A DNA stretch of 56,859 bases from Synergistes sp. (GTDB taxonomy: Bacteria > Synergistota > Synergistia > Synergistales > Synergistaceae): the NCBI GenBank assembly GCA_017537925.1, contig JAFYJW010000047.1, forward strand, positions 1 through 56,859, in the 5' to 3' direction. This document shows, piece after piece, positions 15,974-24,439 of this stretch. The notes below the pieces were generated by a model. It worked only from the letters and a program-made list of their open reading frames with translations, was not told the origin of the DNA and ran no database searches. Numbering within the stretch: the stretch's first letter is position 1; each line of letters starts with the position of its first letter. A program made the translations under genes and the position numbers.

Positions 15974-17599
15974 TTGGAAAAAAAGACTGAAAAAACGCTT
16001 CGCATCACATTCATGCCGGACGGCATCACCGCATGCGTGCCGGAAGGGACAGCGGCGTCAGACGCCGCAGACTCTGCCTCCGTGATGATCGGGCGCCACT
16101 GCGGCGGCGCAGGCGTCTGCGGCAAATGCCGCGTAATGGTAAAAGACAAAAGCAAAGACCCCTTCGCGCCAGTCACAGAAACGGAAAAAAAGCGTCTGGC
16201 ACAGGATGAGCTGCGGGCCGGCGTAAGGCTCGCATGCTGCGCAAGAATAGCAAGAGACGGCGCCGTATACGTCATAGACCGCAACGAAAGCCGCGGCAGC
16301 CGCATACTTGAGGGCTTTTTCAGCGGCATAAAAGACTGGTCGCAGGATAAAAGCGGTTTCGGCGCGGCCGTCGACATTGGCACGACGACCGTCGTATGCT
16401 ACCTGCTCGACCTTGACAGACATAAGATCACGGATCGCGTTTCTTTTCTGAACCCGCAGGTCGCTTTCGGAGATGACGTGATCTCAAGGATCGCATACTC
16501 CTCTTCTTCCGGCGAAGCTCTGCTGCGCGCCCGTAAGGCGATAACGGCGGAAATAGAGAAAAATATACTCGCTATGACCGAAAAAAACGGGATCCCGCCA
16601 GAAGAGATAAAAGAAATAGTTATCGCCGGAAACACGGTAATGGAGCATCTATTCGCCGGCGTTTCCCCGGAGAGCATAGGGCGAAGCCCCTACTGCCCGC
16701 AGTTCCTGATTATGCCACCGTTTCCGGCGGCTGATATCGGGATGGAGATAAACGAAACGTGCACCGTGAAAATGCTGCCTAACGTCGCAGGCTATGTAGG
16801 AGCCGACATCGTAGCCGGCGTTGCGGCGACCGGCATGGATATAGAGGACAAAATGCGGCTCCTCGTCGATATCGGCACCAACAACGAGATAGTTATCGGC
16901 AGCCGGAAAGGCATGTACTGCTGCGCTACCGCGGCGGGGCCGGCATTCGAAGGAGCAAGGATACAGTACGGCATGAGGGCTGCCGAAGGCGCGATAGAAA
17001 AAGTCTTCATGGAAGACGGAGAGCTTGCCTGCAAAACAATAGGAGGGTCGTCTCCGCGCGGTCTCTGCGGTTCGGGCCTTATAGACGCGATAGCGCTGCT
17101 TCTTGACGAAGGCGTCATATCTCTCGGCGGGCGCTTCGAATACCCGGAAAAATGCACAGACCAGCGCTTTGCAAAAAGACTCTGCCGCGATGCCAAAGGC
17201 ATGGTGCGCCTGCTTCTCACCGACGAAGAACACCCTGTATACCTTACGCAGAAGGACATAAGGGAAGTGCAGCTTGCGGCGGGCGCAGTGAAGGTCGGTA
17301 CGGAAGTCATGCTTGAAAGGGCCGGGATAACGGCGAAGGATATCGATGAGGTCTGCCTTGCCGGCGCTTTCGGCAACAATATAAACATAGAAAGCGCGGT
17401 CCGCGTGGGGCTGATTCCAAACGTCCGCCGCGATATAATCACCGGCGTCAAAAATTCCTCCGGCCTCGGGGCCTGTATGTCCCTGGCCTCGGATGACTTC
17501 TTCAGAAGAACGAAAAGCGCCGCTGAAAAAATGGCCTACGTTGAACTTTCGTCCCTTGCTGATTTTCAGAAACGATTCATAAACGCGATGTCTTTTTAA
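15974..17599 (+). CDS. reductive activator of corrinoid proteins (RACE, ASKHA-type with 2Fe-2S domain)
   Basis: A 541-residue ATP-dependent protein that would reduce inactive Co(II) corrinoid back to Co(I). The N-terminal domain has a plant-ferredoxin-type 2Fe-2S motif (Cys43, Cys49, Cys52, then Cys88). After a linker comes the ASKHA/DUF4445 region with AAVDIGTTTVVCYL (~131-144) and further phosphate-binding motifs such as LLVDIGTNNEIV and the C-terminal LAGAFGNNI. This is the architecture known for bacterial RACE/RamA-like proteins. It starts at TTG 15974 behind GGAGG, a weak start suited to a catalytic helper. Its presence supports the reading of the upstream genes as corrinoid methyl-transfer enzymes. 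Confidence 0.9.
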   Translation: MEKKTEKTLRITFMPDGITACVPEGTAASDAADSASVMIGRHCGGAGVCGKCRVMVKDKSKDPFAPVTETEKKRLAQDELRAGVRLACCARIARDGAVYVIDRNESRGSRILEGFFSGIKDWSQDKSGFGAAVDIGTTTVVCYLLDLDRHKITDRVSFLNPQVAFGDDVISRIAYSSSSGEALLRARKAITAEIEKNILAMTEKNGIPPEEIKEIVIAGNTVMEHLFAGVSPESIGRSPYCPQFLIMPPFPAADIGMEINETCTVKMLPNVAGYVGADIVAGVAATGMDIEDKMRLLVDIGTNNEIVIGSRKGMYCCATAAGPAFEGARIQYGMRAAEGAIEKVFMEDGELACKTIGGSSPRGLCGSGLIDAIALLLDEGVISLGGRFEYPEKCTDQRFAKRLCRDAKGMVRLLLTDEEHPVYLTQKDIREVQLAAGAVKVGTEVMLERAGITAKDIDEVCLAGAFGNNINIESAVRVGLIPNVRRDIITGVKNSSGLGACMSLASDDFFRRTKSAAEKMAYVELSSLADFQKRFINAMSF

Positions 17600-17620
17600 A
17601 CAGAGCGGCGGTGACAGCGA

Positions 17621-18352
17621 ATGAAGAAGATAAAAATCTTTTACTCCGAATACGGCAGTGAAGATGTACAGGAATATGAAAGCGAAGATGTTCGGGTGAA
17701 TCTCTCTTCCCTTGAAGAATTCTATTCAAAACTTGGAGAAAAACATCTGCTCTCTTTCCGGAAATTCGCCGATTTCTGGGAAACGGACGGCTGTGAACGG
17801 CTTTTCCGGCCTCAGGCCGTGATAAAGACGATGCCCGCCGAAGTTCTTTCGGCGGAATTCAAAGGCGTGCCGGAGCTGGAACATAAAGAAGAAAAAACTG
17901 CTCTTTTGGTATGGACGATAGGAGACGAGCTTGAAAAAGAAGCAAGCAGGATGACCTCTGCGGCAGGAAGCATAATGACCGGGCTTCTGCTTGACGTAGC
18001 AGGCTCGATATCGCTCTACTCCATGCACGGCGTACTTATCGGGTGGTTAAGAAATAAAGAGGCTCTCTCCGGCCGCTTCGTTTGCGGGGAGTACTACCCG
18101 GGCATAGGCAACATGAGACAGGATCTGATGGAAAAGGTAGTGTCCTGCGGTGCGACGGAAACCCTGATAAACGTGACCGCAAGCGGCACTTCCCTTCTTT
18201 GCCCCCGGAAATCGCAGTGCGCTTTCGCAGCGTTGGGTCAAAAGGAAGGCGCATGCGAGATAAAGACAGAACCGTGCCGTCCCTGCAAAGGCAAAAAGTG
18301 CCTCTATTACCAGCTTGGGGGCTGCCATATGATGTATTCGGAAAAGCGCTGA
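17621..18352 (+). CDS. MetH reactivation-domain-like protein with Cys-rich tail
   Basis: A 243-residue protein. Its middle resembles the activation (AdoMet-binding) domain of cobalamin-dependent methionine synthase: a Gly/Tyr-rich segment with GEYYPGIGN near residues 156-164, followed by a conserved-looking TLINVTASGTSLLCPRKS. The C-terminal part has seven Cys (194, 200, 212, 219, 222, 227, 235), partly arranged as CRPCKGKKC, suggesting an Fe-S cluster. It lies 21 nt after the activator gene. It may assist corrinoid reactivation, as either an AdoMet- or an Fe-S-dependent helper; this is inference from fold resemblance and position. Confidence 0.7.
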   Translation: MKKIKIFYSEYGSEDVQEYESEDVRVNLSSLEEFYSKLGEKHLLSFRKFADFWETDGCERLFRPQAVIKTMPAEVLSAEFKGVPELEHKEEKTALLVWTIGDELEKEASRMTSAAGSIMTGLLLDVAGSISLYSMHGVLIGWLRNKEALSGRFVCGEYYPGIGNMRQDLMEKVVSCGATETLINVTASGTSLLCPRKSQCAFAALGQKEGACEIKTEPCRPCKGKKCLYYQLGGCHMMYSEKR

Positions 18353-18374
18353 AAAATATACTGCGGCACACAGA

Positions 18375-18410
18375 AAAAGCCTCTGCCTGTTATTCCGGCG
18401 GAGGCTTTTG
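18375..18410. terminator. bidirectional terminator of convergent genes
   Basis: A stem of about 13 bp (18375-18387 with 18397-18409, one wobble) lies between the end of the methyltransferase cluster and a convergent small gene. It has A/T runs on both sides. Confidence 0.75.
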
Positions 18411-18411
18411 T

Positions 18412-18684
18412 TTATTTACTGTTATCGTCGAGCGGCGGCAGAGGCTTTATCTCCTCATCTTCAGAAAACTCCGTTTGGGGCCCCTCCGTCTTGCTTTTGA
18501 TCCAGCCTTCTATTTTGTCGTAAAACGCGTCGCTCCATGCCGGATTCTGCCACATTTTCCGCTTCGCCGTCATGGAAAGGGAGCCGCACAGCATAGAGCC
18601 GAAATAAAAATAGGGGTGATGCGTAGCGAGGGCTATCCCGAAAAAGATAAAGCACAGCGACGCAAAAAGATCCCTGTAAAACAT
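18412..18684 (-). CDS. small membrane protein of unknown function
   Basis: A 90-residue protein with an N-terminal hydrophobic region (residues ~5-40, probably one or two membrane segments) and an acidic, Pro-rich C-terminus ending in PPLDDNSK. I recognise no family. It is convergent with the methyltransferase cluster and shares a terminator with it. An RBS-like GGTGG precedes the start on the minus strand. Confidence 0.6.
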   Translation of the reverse strand: MFYRDLFASLCFIFFGIALATHHPYFYFGSMLCGSLSMTAKRKMWQNPAWSDAFYDKIEGWIKSKTEGPQTEFSEDEEIKPLPPLDDNSK

Positions 18685-18776
18685 CGTTCAGCCACCTTCC
18701 TGTCTTACTTTAAGAATTATACCTCTTTCGCGCGCCGGAATCGAGCCGGCAGAAAGCAGCAGTCATGCACACGAAC

Positions 18777-18805
18777 AAAAAAAGCGCCCCTCGTACGGGG
18801 CGCTT
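18777..18805 (-). terminator. terminator of the dctPQM operon
   Basis: A 9-bp stem (18782-18790 with 18797-18805) with a 6-nt loop. On the minus strand it is followed by a T-run (A-run 18777-18783 on the plus strand), 39 nt after the dctM stop. Confidence 0.85.
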
Positions 18806-18843
18806 CTGTACTGTCTTTCTGCGCGCAGGCGCAGCCGTATCTC

Positions 18844-20160
18844 TTACCAGGGAACACCAAGGATAAGATGCGGCAGGAAAAGCACGAGCTTCGGGATATA
18901 AGCCGTAACGAGAAGTACGGGGACCCAGCAGCAGACCATAAATTTGATGGCCGGTCCCATTATCTCGTTGATAGGCGCGCCGCCGACTCGGCCTGACAGG
19001 TATAGAGTCGGGGCAGCCGGTGGCGTGATGCATCCCAGCGCCGTGTTGACGCCGACGACAGCGGCGTAGTGGACGGGGTTGATGCCGAGCTCGGTGATGA
19101 TCGGCAGCAGTATCGGCGTGGTAAGAACGACGACGCTGATGTCGTCCATCAGCATTCCCATAAGCACCAGGAAGATGTTGATCATGAACATGATCACCCA
19201 TTTATTCTTGGAAATGGAATAGAAGAGATAGAGCACCTTTCCGGGAAGGTCTTCCAGTATATAGAGACGTGAGAGCATCGAGACCGAATAGAGCATGACC
19301 ATGATAACTCCGGTCGTAACCGCGCTTTCGACTACGATCGCATAGAGCGTCTTCCAGTTGAGTCCCTTATAGACATATAGCCCGATCGGGATGCAGTAAA
19401 GAACCGCAAGAGCGGAAGCTTCGGTGCATGTCATAACGCCGCCGTAGATGCCGCCGAGGACCATTACGGGCATGAAAAGGGCGGGTATCGCAAGGCGTCC
19501 GCGGTCGCGGAACATCCTCCAGCGCTCGGCGCCTGTACGTTTCTGTGCTACGAGAACATTCTTATTGTTCCTGAGCATCCACATGTTAAGAAGCGAAAGC
19601 AGTATCGTGGTCACTATTCCCGGTCCTATCGTGGAGAGGAAGCAGGAAAGGACCGAAATGCCGCTTATCCACGCAAAAATGATAAGCGTAGCGTTCGGCG
19701 GGATCAAAAGTCCCAGCAGCGACGCGTTCGCCATAAGCGCGCAGGCATGTCCCATCGGGTAGCCTCCCTGCTTGAAACGCGGGAACATGATAGCGCCGAT
19801 GCAGGAGAGCGTTGCGCAGGCGGCGCCGCATATCGACCCGAACACAGCGCAGGATACGGTTCCGACAACGCCGAGACCGCCTCTGATGTGTCCTACGAAA
19901 ACGTCGACAAGGTCGATCATTTTTTCGGCTATGCGGCCGCGTTCCATGATGCCGCCGGCCAGGATGAACATCGCTATAGCTATCAGCGAGACCGAGTTCA
20001 TCTGGTTAAAGCCGTATGGCAGCAGCTGCGTCGGCTGATAGCCTTCCATCGTCGGGCCGCCGAAGAATATCAGCCATGCGCAGGAAGACATAAAGCTGAC
20101 AGGGACCGGAACGCCTATGACAAGTGTGAAGATAAGAATCACAAGTGCTACATAAATCAT
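18844..20160 (-). CDS. dctM: TRAP transporter large membrane subunit DctM
   Basis: A 438-residue, very hydrophobic protein with about 12 membrane segments. It shows the DctM signatures: FILAGGIMERGRIAEKMID in the N-terminal half and the LMANASLLGLLIPPNATLI block, with IPPN as a mark of the ion-transporter-like fold. It forms the Na+-driven channel of a tripartite TRAP importer. Its start overlaps the dctQ stop by one base (TAATG), so the two are translationally coupled. The transported acid is not predictable here. Confidence 0.95.
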   Translation of the reverse strand: MIYVALVILIFTLVIGVPVPVSFMSSCAWLIFFGGPTMEGYQPTQLLPYGFNQMNSVSLIAIAMFILAGGIMERGRIAEKMIDLVDVFVGHIRGGLGVVGTVSCAVFGSICGAACATLSCIGAIMFPRFKQGGYPMGHACALMANASLLGLLIPPNATLIIFAWISGISVLSCFLSTIGPGIVTTILLSLLNMWMLRNNKNVLVAQKRTGAERWRMFRDRGRLAIPALFMPVMVLGGIYGGVMTCTEASALAVLYCIPIGLYVYKGLNWKTLYAIVVESAVTTGVIMVMLYSVSMLSRLYILEDLPGKVLYLFYSISKNKWVIMFMINIFLVLMGMLMDDISVVVLTTPILLPIITELGINPVHYAAVVGVNTALGCITPPAAPTLYLSGRVGGAPINEIMGPAIKFMVCCWVPVLLVTAYIPKLVLFLPHLILGVPW

Positions 20161-20747
20161 TATTTATTACCTCCCGTAAACAGCGCTTTTCCCGCTCTTA
20201 TAAGATCCCACAAAAAATAGTAGCACATCGAGAGCAGGCCTAAGAATATCGAGAGGTAAGCCGTCCACAGCGGGATACGCCAGGCGACCGTACGCGGAAT
20301 CGCTACGCCGGTCCCGAGCGGCCCCATGAAACCGAATTTAAGATAGTCCCAGCCGTACCATGTAAAGAGCATTGTAACGCCGAGGGTGATGATGCATTTA
20401 AGGAAAAGAATAAATCTCTTCAAAAAACCATCCTTCAGATATGACTGCACGAGATCCGCGCAGACGTGCGTACCCGCAAACGCGCCGTATCCGGCCCCCA
20501 TGAAATAAAGCCAGAACGCAAAGATCTTGATCCACTCTTCATATCCGTAAAGGTCCATTTCAAGAACATAGCGCATAAGGGTAGCCGCGCTGATTATTAC
20601 GGTGAGGAGCATCGACATGACAAAACATACGATCGAGTAAAAGCTGACCGTTATCTTGTCAAACAGGCACTTTGGCTTTTTTACGCTTGATTCGTACTCA
20701 TCCTCCGCTGCCGCAGCAGCCTGTTCCGTTATTTTCTCTTCTTCCAT
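20160..20747 (-). CDS. dctQ: TRAP transporter small membrane subunit DctQ
   Basis: A 195-residue protein with four membrane segments after a ~30-residue cytoplasmic N-terminus. It contains the WIKIFAFWLYFMGAGYG block typical of DctQ, which joins DctM and receives the loaded binding protein. It is the second gene of the operon, separated from dctP by a hairpin that probably lowers its expression relative to the binding protein. Confidence 0.93.
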   Translation of the reverse strand: MEEEKITEQAAAAAEDEYESSVKKPKCLFDKITVSFYSIVCFVMSMLLTVIISAATLMRYVLEMDLYGYEEWIKIFAFWLYFMGAGYGAFAGTHVCADLVQSYLKDGFLKRFILFLKCIITLGVTMLFTWYGWDYLKFGFMGPLGTGVAIPRTVAWRIPLWTAYLSIFLGLLSMCYYFLWDLIRAGKALFTGGNK

Positions 20748-20770
20748 ATACTGAACCCCTTTCAGAACAC

Positions 20771-20800
20771 AAAAACCCTGAGGGGCGCAAACCCCTCAGG
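20771..20800 (-). terminator. intra-operon terminator/attenuator between dctP and dctQ
   Basis: A perfect 9-bp GC-rich stem (20777-20785 with 20792-20800) with a 6-nt loop. On the minus strand it is followed by five T. Partial termination here would give more binding protein than membrane subunits. Confidence 0.8.
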
Positions 20801-20874
20801 CCTTTTGTGTTTTCCGAGATATCCCGCAGCAGAATAAGCAGGAAGTCTCTCGTTGTTAAATTCTGCTGCCGGAC

Positions 20875-21873
20875 TTATTTACTTACCTCTTTTGCAAACT
20901 CGTTCATCAGGTCAACGCCGACGCCGCCCTTGCCGAGTTCCGGCCATGTAGCTACGCAGGCCTGTTTGATCGGCTCAAGCTCTTTTTCGGTGTAGCGGAA
21001 GACCTTTATGTTCTTCTTCTGCATAAGATCCATATACTTCTCGTCTTCAGCCTTCGCGTTTTCGATCGACTTCAGAGTGTACTTCTTGCAGACGTCCTTG
21101 AATACCTTCTGATCCTCAGGTGAAAGTTTCTTCCAGGATTTGTCGCTGACCATGTAGCCGAGGTATTCCATTGAGTAGTTCGTCGCGTACCAGTACTTTA
21201 TAACGTCGCCGAGTATCGTGTAGGCAGCGGCGGTCGGATAGCCGTCAGCCGCATCGCAGACGCCGGTCTGCAGTGACTGATAAACGTCGTTGTAGGGTAT
21301 CGTGATCGAGCGGAAGCCCATAGCCTTTGCTCCTGTCGTGTAGGAGAGCATGTTCGGCACGCGGGTAAGAACGCCCTTGTCGACCTTCGGATTGAGCGGC
21401 TCGTTAAGGGGCTTCGTCGACGCTATGCCGATAAAGCCTTCAACATACGAACCGAGGAGGTGGATGCCGACTTCGCCGAGGAGGCTGCTCAGCTTCTTCG
21501 TGAACCATGCATCCGGATCAAGAATCTTTTTCGCCGAGTCATAGCCGGTAACGAAGCCGTTGGCGTAGGTCATCTCAAGACGCGGGTCAAAGTCGGTAGC
21601 GAGCGACATGCAGGCCATGTCGACGGTGCCCTTCATCATCTCTTCCATAATGAGCGAATAGTTGCCCAGCTGGTTTGCCGGATAGACCTTCAGCTCGACG
21701 CGTCCCTTGGTTCCCTCTTTGATCTCCTTGGCTATGTCGTTCATCATCTTTGTAGCCATGTGATCAGGCGGTGACTGTCCCGCGAACTTGAAGACGATCG
21801 GGGCGGCTGTCGCCGGGGTAACGATAGCTGCGATCACAAAGATTACTGCCAGCATAACTGCAAATTTCTTCAT
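20875..21873 (-). CDS. dctP: TRAP transporter periplasmic binding protein DctP
   Basis: A 332-residue secreted solute-binding protein of the TRAP family. It has a clear signal peptide (residues 1-24, ending around PATAAP) followed by the FKFAGQSPPDHMATKMM start typical of DctP. The middle contains the conserved region around residues 170-210 that binds the carboxylate of the ligand in this family. The ATG at 21873 is preceded by GGGAG; an in-frame ATG six codons upstream lacks an RBS. It is first gene of dctPQM on the minus strand. The substrate is unknown; nearness to the methyltransferase cluster raises the possibility of a methylated acid. Confidence 0.93.
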   Translation of the reverse strand: MKKFAVMLAVIFVIAAIVTPATAAPIVFKFAGQSPPDHMATKMMNDIAKEIKEGTKGRVELKVYPANQLGNYSLIMEEMMKGTVDMACMSLATDFDPRLEMTYANGFVTGYDSAKKILDPDAWFTKKLSSLLGEVGIHLLGSYVEGFIGIASTKPLNEPLNPKVDKGVLTRVPNMLSYTTGAKAMGFRSITIPYNDVYQSLQTGVCDAADGYPTAAAYTILGDVIKYWYATNYSMEYLGYMVSDKSWKKLSPEDQKVFKDVCKKYTLKSIENAKAEDEKYMDLMQKKNIKVFRYTEKELEPIKQACVATWPELGKGGVGVDLMNEFAKEVSK

Positions 21874-22033
21874 AAAAAACTCTCCCTTCATTTTGTTTGA
21901 CTCATTTGCTCAACATGGTGCAGTTTCGGTAAAAAGAGAAAACTTCTGTTGTAGTCTGCAGATTCTGAGTGCAATGTTCCCCCCCTGCACAGCAATATAC
22001 GAATCACGTAAACCAAACAGTACCACAGCAGAT

Positions 22034-22062
22034 AAAGTACACCATCGGGACAATTAAGTCAA
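22034..22062 (-). promoter_or_regulatory. promoter of dctPQM
   Basis: Read on the minus strand: TTGACT (22062-22057), 17 nt, TACTTT (22039-22034). This gives a leader of about 150 nt before dctP. No riboswitch-like structure was recognised in that leader. Confidence 0.6.
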
Positions 22063-22332
22063 CTTTTTTCAGTTTTCGCAATTATGTTTAAAAAACCGAA
22101 GTAATTTCCCATATTCTTTTGTCAGGGTTCGAATTAAAAGCTCCGGGGCTTTCATTTTTACCAAATACTGCTTAAAAAGCTGTCGGTTGACCGAATATTC
22201 CTGTAAAACCGGAGCGAAAAATCCGTTAAAATCATTCTTTGATTTAAATCAGTATGACCCGTGACATATCCTTTTCTTCCGCGTATTCGAAAAGATATCA
22301 ACCTGCAAATGATTTTTAATAAGGATAAAACA
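22063..22332. other. non-coding stretch upstream of dctP
   Basis: An AT-rich gap between the chromate-transporter pair and the dctP promoter. No gene or strong terminator is visible. The only palindrome noted is the short GATTTAAATC near 22240-22249. Confidence 0.4.
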
Positions 22333-22866
22333 TTACCTTATAAAAAAAGCTCCAAAAACCCCGAAGATCGTAAGCATAACTATCGGATACTCTCTGAAAA
22401 AACGAATAAACCGAAGCAGAACAAGCCCGGCCAAGAAAAGCACGACAGCCGCCGTCCCGTTTTTCAGCGTCGAGGTAAGCGGCGAAACTATCGAAAGAGT
22501 CAGAAGACCCGCTACTACCGGGCGCAGAAGCTGTTTGAAGCGTTTGCTTTTTTCCGGAGGGACGCGTTTTAAGATAAGAAGGACCACAGTTAAGGCAAGG
22601 ATCGGCGCCGATATGATCGCAAGCGTCGCGGCGGCGGACCCCAATACGCCGGCTTCGCTGTATCCGGCAAAGGTCGCCGCGTTTACCGCTATCGGTCCGG
22701 GGGTCATCTGGGAGATAGCGACCATCCTGGCAAAGCCGGAAGCATCCATCCATCCGTTCTTTGTGACCAGCTGATACTCGATAAGAGGCAGCGTGGAAAG
22801 ACCTCCGCCGAAAGCCGTTATGCCTATCTGTGCAAATGCCCACACAAGCGCCGCTATTTTGATCAT
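22333..22866 (-). CDS. short-chain chromate (CHR) family transporter, second subunit
   Basis: A 177-residue membrane protein with five to six hydrophobic segments and both CHR marks, FGGG near residue 19 and TPGPIAVN near residue 55. In short-chain CHR systems two half-size proteins act as a pair. This one overlaps its partner by 4 nt. The true substrate may be chromate, sulfate or another anion; chromate export is known for only some members. Confidence 0.88.
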   Translation of the reverse strand: MIKIAALVWAFAQIGITAFGGGLSTLPLIEYQLVTKNGWMDASGFARMVAISQMTPGPIAVNAATFAGYSEAGVLGSAAATLAIISAPILALTVVLLILKRVPPEKSKRFKQLLRPVVAGLLTLSIVSPLTSTLKNGTAAVVLFLAGLVLLRFIRFFREYPIVMLTIFGVFGAFFIR

Positions 22867-23396
22867 TCAGCCCGCCCTCTTTGCATAAGGCACTGCACTG
22901 CCACAGCCGCCGCTATAACAGGCAGAGGATGGAGCCGGAAGACGCCGATCAGCGAGATGACAAACAGGTATGGTATTACATTCAGCCACTTTCCCCAGAG
23001 CGCGTCTTTTACATTTTTATATATCACCGTCGATATGATAGCGCCGGTCCCGGCAAGCACACCCGCCAGGAAGCCCCTTACGGCCGGAATATCCGAATAC
23101 CTTATTATATAAGGGGAAAGGATAAGGATAATAAGAAACGGAGGAAGAACGGCGCCCGCCACTGCGGCGATGCTGCCGGCAAGCCCGCGGTAGTGACGGC
23201 CCAAGAGCCAGGCGATGGAGACCGCGATGGGGCCCGGCATCGACGCGGCAAGACTCACCATATCGGCGAACTGTTCGCTGTCGATATCGCGCCGCTTCTC
23301 CTGTTCCAGCTGCACCATGCCCAGTATGACGATGCCGCCGCCGAAGGTCATCGCGCTTATTTTGAAGAAAAAAAAGAAAAGTTCCAAAAGGCTCAT
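22863..23396 (-). CDS. short-chain chromate (CHR) family transporter, first subunit
   Basis: A 177-residue membrane protein and partner of the downstream CHR gene. It contains FGGG near residue 18 and MPGPIAVS near residue 53. It carries a longer run of Phe in the first helix (LFFFFFKI). No strong RBS is visible, which makes the exact start less certain. Confidence 0.86.
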   Translation of the reverse strand: MSLLELFFFFFKISAMTFGGGIVILGMVQLEQEKRRDIDSEQFADMVSLAASMPGPIAVSIAWLLGRHYRGLAGSIAAVAGAVLPPFLIILILSPYIIRYSDIPAVRGFLAGVLAGTGAIISTVIYKNVKDALWGKWLNVIPYLFVISLIGVFRLHPLPVIAAAVAVQCLMQRGRAE

Positions 23397-23692
23397 ATTT
23401 TACATTCTCATTTTCTACTGATTCATTTTTCCCCGGATTTAATAAAGCGCTCCGCCGCCGTACTTCTGTCGGCTCATTCAGATATATCGGGATTATACCA
23501 TACTGATTCTGCGCTTTTTTGTAAGATGCCGCCGCCCGCCTGTCTTTTAAGCGTTTATCATACGAGACATCTTTTGCGTGCGAAATGTCACAAAGATTCA
23601 TATTATGGTGATAATTTCATTATATATACTGTATTTTACATCCGTTGCAGCTAAAAAATAACCGGCGATATGTATAAAAAGGAGGCCGTTCT

Positions 23693-24439
23693 ATGAAAAA
23701 AAATATAATCTTTACAATGTTTTTGTGCGCGCTGCTGGCTGCCGCTGCCTTTGCGGCGCCGTCTTACGCGCGGACGAAAGAAGATATTACGGCCGCAGCG
23801 ATCGGAGAAAAACTGAAAGAAGAACTGTCGCCGGAAAAAATAGAGGTACATGTGGCAAAGGGCTGTCAGAAAGCATGGGTAATGTGCCGCGGATCAAAGC
23901 TCTCGGGTCTCCGGGTAGAGCTGATGGAACTTTCCGCGCTTCTTTCCGGCTCGCTTGGTTCAGAGGAAAACCTCGAAACCCTGGCAGAAATGATTTCCGA
24001 GTCTTTCGGCAAAATGATTCTTAAGGAAAGCGATATTAATAAATATTTTGCCGAAGGACGCGGCGCCTCCGGTTTTTCGGACATGTGCTTCCGCTTTAAG
24101 GATGACCGCTATACGGCATCCGGCCGCTTTGAGAGCGATCTGGTATTCACGACGATAGAGCTTGATATAAACGCCCGCGGGACGCTGGTGCTCAAAACGG
24201 ACGGCATATATCTTGACGGCACCGAAATATCGGTGGAGGGAAAAACCGTGCATGACAGGCTGGCCTCTCTTATAACGGACAGCATAAATCCGCTTCTGTC
24301 TTTCGAAAAGATTCCTTTTCCGATACGTTTTTCTTCCGTACGCATCCCGGCGGGGAGCATCATAATCGACGGTTCGCCGGAAAAAATACCGGCCGCCGGC
24401 AGATATGAATACGCAGATAAAGGCTCCGGCAGCAATTAG
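23693..24439 (+). CDS. secreted DUF2993/LmeA-like lipid-binding protein
   Basis: A 248-residue protein with an N-terminal signal peptide (cut likely after the Ala-rich stretch near residue 26). The body resembles DUF2993 (LmeA family) proteins, which have a tubular lipid-binding fold: alternating beta-strand segments and a central region with LVFTTIELDINARGTLVL. The RBS AAGGAGG lies 9 nt before the ATG. It stands alone next to the replication origin, a position with no clear functional meaning. A role in lipid traffic in the envelope is inference from the family. Confidence 0.7.
   Translation: MKKNIIFTMFLCALLAAAAFAAPSYARTKEDITAAAIGEKLKEELSPEKIEVHVAKGCQKAWVMCRGSKLSGLRVELMELSALLSGSLGSEENLETLAEMISESFGKMILKESDINKYFAEGRGASGFSDMCFRFKDDRYTASGRFESDLVFTTIELDINARGTLVLKTDGIYLDGTEISVEGKTVHDRLASLITDSINPLLSFEKIPFPIRFSSVRIPAGSIIIDGSPEKIPAAGRYEYADKGSGSN

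Noticed and set aside
18412-18720. Possible tRNA-like segment near 18715-18760
   Set aside because: The GC-rich arms do not make a cloverleaf and no T-loop consensus is present.
18844-21873. TRAP operon as the substrate importer of the methyltransferase system
   Set aside because: It is adjacent but on the opposite strand with its own promoter and terminators; there is nothing in the sequence that ties its substrate to the methyltransferases, so I did not claim it.
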